The translations under genes and the position numbers were made by a program. From Brachypodius melanocephalos (Eukaryota > Chordata > Aves > Passeriformes > Pycnonotidae), in NCBI GenBank assembly GCA_013398615.1, contig VZSR01000520.1, positions 30,051,604 through 30,115,603 of the forward strand: a stretch of DNA of 64,000 nucleotides, in the 5' to 3' direction. This document shows, one piece after another, positions 50,401-61,000 of this stretch (position 1 is the first letter of the stretch; each line of letters begins with the position of its first letter). The notes under the pieces are model-generated. The model searched no databases. It was not told the DNA's origin and saw only the letters and a program-made list of their open reading frames with translations.

Positions 50401-53400
50401 ATCTACCACCTTTATGAGTAATTTGTGCCTGGGTTCCACCATGGCCATTGAAAAAATTGTCTTCTTTACATCTAGTCTGAATTGACCATCTTTTAGTTTA
50501 GAATCATAATATCTTGCCTTATTGCAACAGGGACTACTAAAAAGTGTGTCCCCAACTTTGTTAGAAGCCCTCTTTAAGTACTGGAAGGCTGCAATAAAGT
50601 GTCTCTGGAGCCTTCTCTTCTGCAGGCTGAAAAAGCCCAGCTTTCTCAGAGTTTCCTCATAGAAAGGGGTTCCAGCTCTCTGACCATCTTCATGGCCCTC
50701 CACTGAGCTTGCATCAGCAGATCCACATCTTTCCTGTGCTTAGTAACTACAGAGCTGGATGCAGTATTCCACATGGGGTCTCACCAGAGGGGAGACGGGC
50801 AGGATCCCCTCCCTCACCCTGCTGCCCACACTGTTTTGCATGCAGCTCAGGATACAATTGGCTCTCCAGGCTCCAAGAGTACGTTGCTGGCTCATGCCCA
50901 GCCTCTCATCCACTCACACCCCCAAGTCCTTCTCAGCAGGGCTGCTCTGATCTGTTCATCCCCAGGCTGTGGTGATACCAGGGCTTGCCCTGACCCAGGT
51001 GCAGCACCTTGCACTGGTCTTGTTGAACTGCACGAGATTTCCATGGGCCTATTTCTTGACCTTGTCCAGGTCATTCTGGATGACATTCCCTCCTTCAGGT
51101 GTATCAACTGCACCACTAAGCTTCGTGTCGTCAACAAATTTGCTGAAGGTTCACTTGACCCAACTGTTTATCTAATTGATGAAGATGTTATTATCTGTTG
51201 GGCACAAGATTTGTGTGTTTTCCCACTACTGAGCACAACACTTTTCACTGTTCTCCATCTGGACACTGAGCCATTGACCACAATGCTCTGAATGTGACCA
51301 TTCAGCCAATTTTTTTACCTAACATTCCACTAATCAAATCCATCTCTCTCCAATTTAGAGAGAAGGATGTTGTGGGTCACTATGTCAAAAGTTTTACAGA
51401 AGTCCAGATAAATGACATCTGTAGCCCTTCCCTTGTTCCCCTGATATAGTCACTCCATCAGAGAAGGCCACTGGGTTGGTCAGAGAAGACTTGCCCTTGG
51501 TGAAGTTGTTCTGGCTGTCTCAAATCACCTCCCTGGTTTCCATGTATCTTAGCATAGCTTCTGAGAGAATCTTCCCAGGAGCAGAGATGAGATTGACAGG
51601 TCAACAGTTACCACAGTCCTGCTTTCTACCCTTTTTAAAGATGGGTACAATGCTTCCCCCTTTCCAGTTGCTTGGACTTCACCCGACTGCCATATTACAA
51701 CGCTCATATATTTTCTTTTACTGTGATCACAGACATACCTATCTCATTATTTTTAAACTAAATTTTGATTTTGACCTAAAACCAGTTATTTTTGTTACCC
51801 TAAATTTTAAACTTTTATGATGGCCTGCAATAAAATGTACTCTAATTACAATAAAGATGTGTTTCTGAAATATTGAACAAAAAGCCTATAAATTGCTGCA
51901 AAGAAAGTTCAAACAGGACCATGAAATTTCAGGAAAGAGCAATCTGAAGAGGCTCTCTTCCTACACGGAGAGTAAGAATAGGCTGTAACTGCTGGCTACT
52001 ATTGGGTTTAATCAGAGAACCACTGAGTGCCCATAATTGCTGCTAGCTGCTTGGCAGAAGTCAAAAAGTCAAACTGAATGTTAGGAATTATTAAGATAGA
52101 AATATAGATAAAAATAAAGGACTTTTTTTCTTTTTTTGCCTCTGATCGTGTACATAGCACCTGTAAAAGGACATTCAAATGTATAAAATTACTTGCAGAT
52201 AAAAATAACTACATAGCAGCCACTAGCCTGTGTTTCCTCAGATCCTCCTTTTTTGCCTCACTAGAAGACTGCATGCTGCTTTTCTTTTTCAGATACAACC
52301 TTCCTTCATCACCATGATATTTCAAAGACTATAGGGTAGCCTCACAATTATATCAGCCATGCCCCTCATTGGCCTTAAGTGCAACATACCTGGTCCCATA
52401 GACTGCTGTATGTCCAGTACACTCCAGTGCTTCTTTGGTCTATCCTTTACTCCAGGTAATGCTCCATTTCCTCAGGCTGTGCTGCCAGGCAAAGGATTTA
52501 AGAGGCCAGGGAGCAAATGAAACAAAGAAACAAACAACCACCCCCCCAACAACAACAAAAAACCCAACAATAACCAAAAAACCCCCACAAAAACAAAACA
52601 AAAAAAGTTGCAGAAAAGTGGCCTGACATTGATTGGAATAGAGTTAATTTTCTTCATAGTACCAAGTATGGTGCTATGGATTGGGTTGGATTGGACTGGG
52701 TTTGTATTTGTGCTGGAAAGAGAGTTGGTAATTCAGGGATGAATTAGTTATTGTTGGTTAGTTGTTAGAGAGTCGCAGCCTTTTCTGCTTCTCATACTAC
52801 CCCACCAGGCTGGAGGTGCACAAGGAGCTGAGAGGGGACACAACAAGCTGGTACTTTGCTTTGTTGAACCTCATGCAGTTGCCTTGGCCCATCATTCCAG
52901 CCTGTACAGGACCCTCTGTAGAGCCCTCCTACCCTCCAGCACATCAACATTCCTGCCCATCTTGGTGCCATCTGAAAACTGACTGAGGATGGGATCATTC
53001 CTTTGTGTAAAGTCTTTTTTTACTCAAATCCAGTCAGAAGAACTGGATGATCACAAATTGAGCAAGGATAAGCTCCAACATTATGGACTGGTGGTTTTTG
53101 TTTGCTATAAATTAGTCTGACAGTGTCCATATGTACCTCAGCCTGTAGGAAGAAGATACATTAGCAGTAAGAGCTTACTTTGAGTAACTACTTGTCCCAA
53201 ACACTGACCTGTGCCGTTTCATTTTGAAAGAATCTAGGACTTCTCTAATTTCTTAGGCCTGGGCCAGTTTTTAGGGATACTTTATGTTCGTCTGTTGGAC
53301 TGCTAGTTGTAGTAAAGAAGCTATCTAGTCTTGCATATTCAGAAGTGATTCCCTAATTTCAGAGTTCCTTTGCTGTGTGAATCTTTCCCTCATTCCTACC

Positions 53401-56400
53401 ACGCTGGTAATGCTAGCAATGGACACTAGGTGGTAATCAGCTTCTGGTAAGCTCAGCATCAATTTCACTACGTGAAATGCCTTTTTATAGCTATTTTTGC
53501 ACCACTGAAAGACCACAATGCATTTATTTCAGAATAATTTTTAAAATATATTTTTGTTTGTGTTGGATTTAATTGGATATAAAAACGTAGGAACTAATGT
53601 GTCAATAGCTGTTTACCTAGCCATTACTTTGTTGTCATGTTTATTTCTCCTATATAAAAGCTATAAGGTTATAATTTTCTCAGAAAAATGAAATTCGAAT
53701 GTAATTTTTTTTTACTTTGTTTCAAATTTACAAGCTCTGTTTCATATTGACATATGGATTATAGGAATGTACATTCTCTTAATTTATACTTTAATTCAAG
53801 ACAAAATCTTTAAGAATTTCTACATAATTGTTATTATTAAACTCTATTTCTACAGTTTTATTTCTTGCATACAAGTTCCAGAAGCTTGATAAATCTCAAT
53901 GTGATATTTGGCTATGTAAATCAAATACAATTGTAGTAATCAGGTACTTTACATTATGAAACAAAACAGAATCAGGAAATCATCCTAATTTGTTTATTTC
54001 TTTTTTTCTTTAACTGTTGTTAAATATCAAATAGGGGAAAAGTTTATCATTTGTTCTTGATTATTCTTCAAACTATTCATTGACTAGATATTCTGTAAAT
54101 GTATTCCCAAACTATATTGGAAAACCAAAGATTAACAACAGGTTGTAACTGTAAGTTTAACAGCTATCATAGGCTGATTTTCAAAAGCATTTCCTCCTTT
54201 CTTATTTAGAGGAGTGAGTCTGCTGGAGATTGATTCTGTCAAGAACTTGGCTGTTGATAAGTATCTCCCTTAAATATTGTGAATTTTTCTGAAATCTTCA
54301 GCAAGTGGGTAAAGTACATATCACCCCTGCATCAAATGTCTGGGGAGGAAGAATGTAGTATTTATTACAAAGAAAATGGAGAATTCTGTGACTCTAATTC
54401 AATTTTAGCTGACATACCTGAATTTCTTGCTCAGAATGAGGGATGGGATATCTATGTGAAGCCTGAAATGATCAAAAGAATTCTCTCAATACTTCATTAA
54501 CTTCAATGGGCAAATTGTTTTGCTGGTCATGCTCTGGAGTTTTGGAAGGTCGTCACCACTGACTGCTGAGTTCTTGGGAGGGATGATGCAGAAAGCTGCA
54601 ATTTAGATTGATGGAGTACACCAAACAAAACAAGCGACATAAAGAAACGGGAATAGAAATGAGGCAAAGATGGCAACACGGAGAAAAGGCTAGATAAGAA
54701 CAAAAATATTTGGAGCAGAGCTGAAGCTATGTAGGACTTTTTCATGTTAAATTGTACTTACCAAAGGATATTAACTGCCAAATTTTTGTTTCTCTAGGAG
54801 GTTTTTGGAGACTCATCTAAGAAAAATTCCAAGTGACGCTTTTTCCAATCTTCCCAACATCTCTAGGATGTAAGTTCTGTTCAGTTTCTGATCCTATTCT
54901 TTTAAAATTTTGTTAAAAATTACTCTCCTTCTCCAAAATTCTGTCTTTGTGTATAAAAACTTATGAAAATATTTGCATACCTTTGCTACCTCACCACTTA
55001 CATTTTAGAACTGAAGGTAATAATTCTATTGTTTATAACCTGAACCAGTTATAGGAAGGCATTCTGTGCATTTATGAACAAGACCACTTCTCCTTTACCG
55101 AAGTCAATGTGAGAAATATATAAAACAGATTTTTAGTTTGCAAATTACAGGAAATAATTTCACTCATAGCAAATTAACATATTCTGGTCCTGGCTAAAAG
55201 TTTGTTTCCAGCTGCCAGCATGGTTTGTAGCACATGTCATTGGACACCAGGGACATTTCTAGACCAGAGATAGACTTTCACCAAAATATTAATATTTGTG
55301 TGATGTGAGAGAGATTTCCATTGTGCTGCTTCCTTTGTGTGCAAACATATGCGTGGATACAGTCTGCAAAAGCTGAACCAGCTGCGTCTACATTTGTCCC
55401 GTTGAAGGTGGCTGTGTTAAGGGAACTTGCCTGTCTGACCATCCAGGAGCCACTCTGAGAGTCACGTTCACATCGTGAACGAGCTCGACCCCACAGCAAA
55501 GTCTCAGATGTCCACGACTTTTAATAGTGTAATCTTGATTCAATAACTAAATAACAAAATAGCCCAAGTTTGGAGTCTCCAAGGAAGGACCCTGAACAAA
55601 TGAATCCCTGGGGTTTTATACCCTTACAATGTGTTCACACTTAAGTCTGGGGTCCTTGGCTCCTCTTGTGTCTCTCACCTGGCTGCCCACGGGTCCCCAC
55701 GCCCTTTGTTATGTGTGGGTTGCAGTTCACAGCCTCTTGCCACGGGCCCCTGGCACTCAGAGCTCAACCTGCAGCTCTCACTGCAGCTGCAAACTGAGCT
55801 ACCTGCACTGAATGGATCCCTCAACAGCTGCCCTTGCACTGTACTGCTCATTGATGTCAGCAGTCTTGATAAAAAGTTGTCCCACATTTGTTTGTTCTTT
55901 GTCACTGGCCCATAATCTGTGATCCTGTGCATGTCTGTTTGATGCAGTGAATTTCTCTGCCACCTCACAATTCACTCCCCAGAATCAGAGCCGTGTAATT
56001 TAGAAGGGACCTCAGGAGGGCTCTAGTCCACAGTCTGCTCATACAATCCAACCAGAATACAAAGGGCTGTAACTCAATCTGGTGCTCAGCTTTACCTGTG
56101 GCCACTGTTAACTAAATAAGCCACTTCATTCAGGAGCAAGCCCACTTTTTTCTTGTTCAGTTTTTTTATTACTAATGTAGCAACAGGAGTTCTTCTTGCC
56201 CTTAATGTTCCTTGCAAGTCTCAATTCTATATGAGTTTTGATTGAATAGCTGAGGATTACCATTAAAGAATTCATGAAAAAGGACTTTGGAGTAACATGG
56301 TCTGCCTATTGCATATTATAGTTTCATCCAGATATATTGAAATAAAAACTTCCTAAAATTCTTATAAGTAATTGTTCTTTGATATCTGTAGCTTCATTTA

Positions 56401-58065
56401 CCATCTCAGTTTAATCAGATAGATGGTGTATGGTTTGGGGGATTTTTAGGGAAGGAGCAATATCCCTCACAAGATGTATAATATAATATATAAAAACAAT
56501 AAACTTAGTTTAGACCAGAGTTTGATTCAATATAAAAGGGTGTCAGCCCTTCTTTGGCTCCAAAAGCTCCAACCGGCAGTTTAAATTTGAGCAGTGTCAG
56601 TGCCCATCTGGATATCTCTTATAGCATTACTACAACCACAAAACATGAACTCCCACCTTCTTGATATAAACTTCAGGTTAGGGAATCAGTACCTGTGCTT
56701 TAACTACAACTTCTATGTGTATGTCTTGGCCTCTAATGTACCACATGTCTCATTTGCCTCTCCCAGCCCATAATTTCCATGCAATGAAAACTGTGCAATG
56801 AAAATTACCAGACCATTCCTGGTTTTGCAAATTCATCTAGAAAATGTCCTGAAGTTTCAACAGTATACTGTGTTTACTGTTCAAAATACAGCAGTTCATT
56901 TTGCTATATGGTGTCTACTACATGATTTCCACAAATAAACATGGGGTTTTTATCTGTACTGAGTAGAAAATTTAGTTGTCCTCTTTATGAACCTTGTTTA
57001 AACAAAAATTTTAGAGCTACAATTTCTCTTAAATGAATGCATGTTTATGTAATCTTGACAGCCAGAAGTTGAGATTTTTTTCCCCTGTGCTGCTTTTCCA
57101 CATGAATTAAAGAAAAAACATTTTTATTACATGCTTAATTGCAAAGCTAATTCCTGTCAGAAAGGCATCACTGAATAAAAAAAGGATATTCAAATGCAAG
57201 AGAAATTTCTGGTTTCCACTGTTAATAATGCAAATACACTAAATCTTGGTAAAACGGTGTTTTCTGCTGACTTAAGTACATATTAAACATTCAGTATTTT
57301 TAAGGTCAAGGATAAGGAACATTTTTTCTGGGTTTAAGATGATGCACATTCACAAGCACCTCACAAACATCCAGCATGTAGCTCCTTGAAGTGTTTTCTC
57401 CACAGTTTCTCCACACAAAGGAGCATCCCACAGTGCTCTCTGCCAGCAGCCCCGTGTAAAGCACAACGCCCTGTGCACACTTTCCTGTGCAACACAGTGC
57501 CTTTCCCAGCCTGTGCACACTGCTGTCCCACAGCCAGTGCCATCACACAGCTCCCCACACCTCAAATGTACCTGCACCTCCTGTGCTCTCTAGGGCCAGC
57601 TGGTACAGCACAGCCTCAACTCAGGTTCCACTGCCTTACCCGCTCCTGGTTGTGCTCTCCTGAAGTGCCCCACCTGTCACAAAACTGCTCTCCTTCAGCA
57701 GCAGAGGACAACAGGGGCAGCTGCTGGGCAGCAATATAGGGGATGCTGATGTTGGAAAAAGCATAGAAAGGTGGAGAGAGGGAGAAGGAAGAAAATAAGG
57801 GCTGGGAGAGGGCCTTGTGGCTGCTACCAAGTGTTGATCTGATTTAAATACTGCACTCTCAGGCTCTTTCTGAGTGTCATCATAGCTGGATGAGAAAAAT
57901 AATAAGACAACAAATTAAGTGGCATGATGGGGACTAGCTGTGGCTTTCCAGAGTCTGAGACCTGTTATTTTTCTGTTTGCTGGTGTTTAGTTACATCTCT
58001 ATAGATGAAACACTTCAGAGTCTGGAGGCCCATTCCTTCAACAGTTTAAGCAAAGTCACTCACAT
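44284..58065 (+). CDS. TSHR: TSHR, thyrotropin (TSH) receptor, exons 1-3 (3' part outside window)
   Basis: TSHR is a class A G-protein-coupled receptor with a large leucine-rich-repeat ectodomain. It binds TSH at the plasma membrane and signals mainly through Gs/cAMP. In birds it also mediates the pars-tuberalis TSH signal of photoperiodic reproduction (established knowledge). Seen here: exons 44284-44453, 54798-54869 and 57991-58065 (170, 72 and 75 nt; 105 codons plus 2 nt), each joined in phase 2 as in mammals. They encode a 20-residue signal peptide, a four-cysteine cap (C24, C29, C31, C41) and LRR strands (ETHLRKIPSDAFSNLPNISR, then IYISIDETLQSLEAHSFNSL). Numbering coincides with human TSHR without gaps. 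The remaining LRRs, hinge and seven-helix domain (normally about 764 residues in total) are beyond base 64000. Confidence 0.95.
47537..47643. repeat. (TTCCC)n / (GGGAA)n pentanucleotide microsatellite
   Basis: About 21 essentially uninterrupted copies of CCCTT over 107 bp in TSHR intron 1. The plus strand is purely pyrimidine. The minus strand has regular GGG runs two bases apart. The Lys-Gly-Arg-Glu repeat peptide predicted on the minus strand is only a translation of this tract. Confidence 0.98.
50257..51692 (-). mobile_element. CR1 LINE, reverse-transcriptase core to 3' end, 1.4 kb, degraded
   Basis: The minus strand encodes, in order, recognisable CR1 ORF2 landmarks. An NYRPVNLIS-like segment lies near 51600 (disrupted), a catalytic F-V-D-D-T-K-L segment (FADD box) near 51118-51144, and an intact C-terminal 120-codon stretch at 50703-50341 ending RLDGALTNLI plus stop. 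A short 3' UTR follows down to about 50257. Spacing between landmarks is close to that expected, so the copy is largely collinear but interrupted by stops and shifts. It is inserted antisense to TSHR in intron 1. A plus-strand open frame at 50773-51291 is its antisense shadow. Confidence 0.93.
52510..52610. repeat. A/C-rich low-complexity tract
   Basis: Runs of AACAAC, CCCCCCC and AAAACCCCC without a fixed period, immediately before the LTR fragment. Confidence 0.8.
52625..52848 (+). mobile_element. Avian ERVL-type LTR, 5' half
   Basis: The plus strand reads TTGGAATAGAGTTAATTTTC, TTCATAGTACCAAGTATGGT, GCTATGGATT, TTTGTGCTGGAAAG, then CAGCCTTTTCTGCTTCTCAT, CCACCAGGCTGGAGGTGCAC and AAGGAGCTGAGAGGGGACAC. 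This is the standard order of the U3 region of common avian ERVL LTRs. It breaks off after ACAACAAGCTGG and runs into CR1 sequence, so the U3 end, R and U5 are missing. No internal retroviral genes are present. Confidence 0.7.
52849..52990 (-). mobile_element. CR1 LINE fragment abutting the LTR remnant
   Basis: The plus strand shows the reverse complement of CR1 ORF2 sequence: TTTGTTGAACCTCATGCAGT, CCAGCCTGTACAGGACCCTC, TACCCTCCAGCACATCAACA and TCTTGGTGCCATCTGAAAAC, the last corresponding to the region around the FADD box. Both ends are broken. Confidence 0.8.
54798..54869 (+). CDS. TSHR: TSHR exon 2 (residues 57-81)
   Basis: The acceptor is TTGTTTCTCTAG and the donor is AGGAT then GTAAGT. 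The exon is 72 nt, the same as in mammals. It encodes RFLETHLRKIPSDAFSNLPN then ISR. The N77-I-S glycosylation sequon known from human TSHR is conserved. It is one leucine-rich repeat unit. Confidence 0.96.
55413..55969 (-). mobile_element. Probable solitary LTR (family not identified)
   Basis: A 557-bp block bounded by TGTG...CACA termini (minus-strand start TGTGAGGTGGCAGAG, end CCCTTAACACA). On the minus strand a TATAAAA box (near 55616-55622) is followed by an ATTAAA polyadenylation-like signal about 90 bp downstream, then a GC-richer U5-like part. This is LTR architecture. I saw no matching target-site duplication and no internal viral region. The family is not recognised. It could be another kind of repeat. 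Confidence 0.45.
55978..56042 (-). mobile_element. CR1 LINE 3'-terminal fragment
   Basis: The plus strand reads CCAGAATCAGAGCC, then TTTAGAAGGGACCTCAGGAG, GGCTCTAGTCCA and CTGCTCA. This is the reverse complement of the CR1 3' end. It begins directly beside the LTR-like block. Confidence 0.7.
57330..57760. other. Unclassified GC-richer block in TSHR intron 2
   Basis: CACA- and CTGTGCACAC-rich sequence with several overlapping open frames (up to 117 codons on the plus strand, 57386-57739). No motif, repeat family or splice structure was recognised. Confidence 0.3.
57991..58065 (+). CDS. TSHR: TSHR exon 3 (residues 81-106)
   Basis: The acceptor is GCTGGTGTTTAG and the donor is CACAT then GTAAGT. 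The exon is 75 nt, the same as in mammals. It encodes YISIDETLQSLEAHSFNSLS then KVTHI. The human N99-L-S sequon is absent here: the residues at 97-101 are F-N-S-L-S. It is one leucine-rich repeat unit. Confidence 0.96.
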
Positions 58066-61000
58066 GTAAGTACTGTAATTAAATAAATGAATACAGTGAT
58101 GAGATAAATTTGGAATGTGTGGAAAAAATATACATTATTATGTTTGTAATTCCTGTCTCCTATGTAGCTAAATATCCCTTTTCTAATTTCCTTTCTCCAT
58201 AATGTGGAGTGAGTCAGTCTCTTTTCTGAGCTTGTTTATTGTGCTAGTTTTCCATACATCTCTTGATTCCCTTGCTCTTCTGTATCTTCCCATAGAAATG
58301 TAGGTAAATGTAGTGAGAAACTAGTGGGACTGTGTCATGAGTGTGATATAAGTTGAAATAAAATAGCAGCTAAGAATTATTTGTCAATTTACTGCAGGTA
58401 AGTGTAAAACAGTAATATAAGCATCAGAAATAAAATCAGAAGGACCAAAGCACAGAGCAAAATGGCACTAGCTAGAGACATGAAGAATAAGTAATCATTC
58501 TGAAAGTGCACCACTAAAATGAAGAGTGTATATATGGTTATTAAATGGAACAAGAATAATATAGGAAAAGGCTTCTGGAAAGTGTTTTTATACCTTTTTG
58601 TTCTCATGTTCTGATCAATCTGCACCAAGTGATGCTCTAAGGGCAGTTACAGAACTGGTAGGATGCATCCAGAGAATTCTTGTCATCCATTAGGACCCTG
58701 TCAAAATGAGAATGTAACATATTGAATAGACAGCTCCATAGGATCCATCCTGTATCTGGTACTCTTCCATGTTTCTATTACTGATCCAAAGAAGGGATTG
58801 GAAAGTGTGCCACTGTTGTAAAGCTCAGCTGAATTACAGTTTGGCATATTTCAGAGATTTTTGTTTGCAAAAGTTCCATGGGAGAGCACGGTTGGTCACC
58901 ATGGATCCAGAAAACATTGTCAGAGAGAAAAGTCTTTTGTGTCCACAAAGAAAACATGCCAGAGGCAGACTGATTTTTTAAGGTTTTTGCAAGAGGTGAA
59001 AGCTACCACCCATTTTCACACTAATGTTTGAAAAAGTAATAATAATGTTAAAGTAGATTAGACGAGACTCATGTCAGCATCTAGGAAATGTATTCCTATG
59101 GCTGGTATAAATAAACACTGGAATTATTTTCCTGGAGACATTGTCTCTACCACTGCAGGCCTTTAAGGCTGTATGATCTGAAATTCCATAGGTCTATTCA
59201 ATCTTCACTCAGAGATAGGGATTGAATTAGATGATGATTTAACACTGCTGTATTTTCTATGATTTTTTTCCTTTTACTCTACATAGTGTGAATCAGAAAG
59301 ACTAACAAAGTTACAGGAGAAAAATATAATTATTGTTAATGAAGATAAAGAGAGAAACCAATGCTGGAAAGTGTAAGTGACTCCTCTAAGAGAACATGAA
59401 CCTGACTGGCATATCTGGAAGCAGAGTGCAGGATCCTGAGATCTCCTTCAGGCCAACAACATGCTCCAGTAGTATTCCTGAGTTTCACAGCAAGGCTCTG
59501 GTGTGATATCAGTACTTACCTCTGGTTTTGATACCATTCCCTATTATGTAGATATTTTCTTTCCAAGCCTGTTGTGTCCATGTTCTCTCTTCCTTTTTCA
59601 TAGTTGTGTCTTTAAAATTTCCTGTTTAACATGAACATTTAATGAAACATTTACTGGCAGCACATTTTATCAGCAACGAATAAAGCATCTGCCAGTATGC
59701 ACTACAAATTCTTCATATGGTACCTATTTTGTGGTTCACCTTATTAGAAATTAAAGATAAAATGCTCCAGAAAGCTCCAAAATCACAGCATTATCACACT
59801 CACTTCAGCCCCCAGGCCTGGATGTGTTTGTTGTTCGTGACTGGGAAGCTGCAGGTCTGCGCAGGAGTCAGCAGAGTTCACAGGCACCTACTCTGATGTC
59901 ACCTGTGGCACCGGCTGTGGGGAGGGCATGGAGGGAAATGTTTCCTGCTCCACTATACAAGGGTATGGTAATCTGGGACTCCTTATATTTCTCACTAAAC
60001 ACTGCCAAAAGAGAAACTGTACACAGATATACAAGATATATTTTTTTTTTTCTGCACAAGAGCCAAAAATACTACCCAGGACAAGAGATCAGAACTCTGT
60101 GCATAAAAGTTATAGGAAAACCCTAAGACTTTGCAGGTAGCCCACGAAGAAGGGCCACCTTTACCACTCAAAAGGGCTTACCAGGTTTATAAAATCTGTC
60201 TGGAAGTAAGGCACATTTATTATTTAATCAGGGAATTTCCACACATCTGGCAAGTTAGACAGTTGCATATAAGCTGTGAAAGAAAGCAATTTATATATTT
60301 GATATTATTTATGAATTATTTCCACAACTGCTGATTTGATATGTTACTCAACTCCTATCACTGCTGAGTTTGATTTACTTTCCAAACAATAGGATTATAC
60401 AGGGATAAAATGGTATCTTGTGCATTAATTTAATGTTTTCCATTTGCATAGTATTTTTAAAGTATTATTGCTAAAATAATACTAGGTTAAGATTATCTCT
60501 AAGTATTTTAAAGGAGGTTGAGATTACTCTAACAGTTTGGAAAAGTAATTTCACAGAGTTTTATATTTACTGCTTGTTTTTCTTAGAACTTTCATAAAGT
60601 GCAGCTTTATGTAAATAATCTTTTTTACCCTAATTGAAATCTATACACACAGTTTCATCCTCAAAACATTTGTTTTTAGAGGTAAGAACTTCTTAAGAGA
60701 AAATTCAGTGTTTATAGAAGGGAGGAACTAATGTTTTGCTTTAAGCCAAGTATTATGTGAATAGGCATCCTGTGTTCATCATGATCTGTCTGCCAAGCTT
60801 GTTAGTGTACTTCAGCCTTGATCTTCAGCAACACACTTTCCCAGTCCTTATTTGGTTTATGTGCCTCTGTCCTGACTTTCTGTTCCTTCCAGACCTCAGC
60901 TCTTTAAGCATAGGTCATATTTTTATGCATCTATGCCTTTCAAATACTGAGCAACTTCTGCAAACTAAGGATACTCATCACCTGCTGTATTTTAATGAGC

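Larger units (their letters stand above)
44454..54797 (+). other. TSHR: TSHR intron 1
   Basis: A 10,344-bp intron. It holds the (TTCCC)n microsatellite (47537-47643), a short TATATTCTG triplicate near 47871-47897, the 1.4-kb CR1 (50257-51692), an A/C-rich run (52510-52610), an ERVL LTR fragment (52625-52848) and a CR1 fragment (52849-52990). No gene inside it was recognised. Confidence 0.7.
54870..57990 (+). other. TSHR: TSHR intron 2
   Basis: A 3,121-bp intron with a probable LTR (55413-55969), a CR1 tail (55978-56042) and an unclassified GC-richer block (about 57330-57760). The last lies about 230 bp before the exon-3 acceptor. Nothing else recognised. Confidence 0.65.

Noticed and set aside
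50773..51291. 172-codon plus-strand open frame in TSHR intron 1
   Set aside because: Antisense shadow of the CR1 ORF2 remnant on the minus strand.
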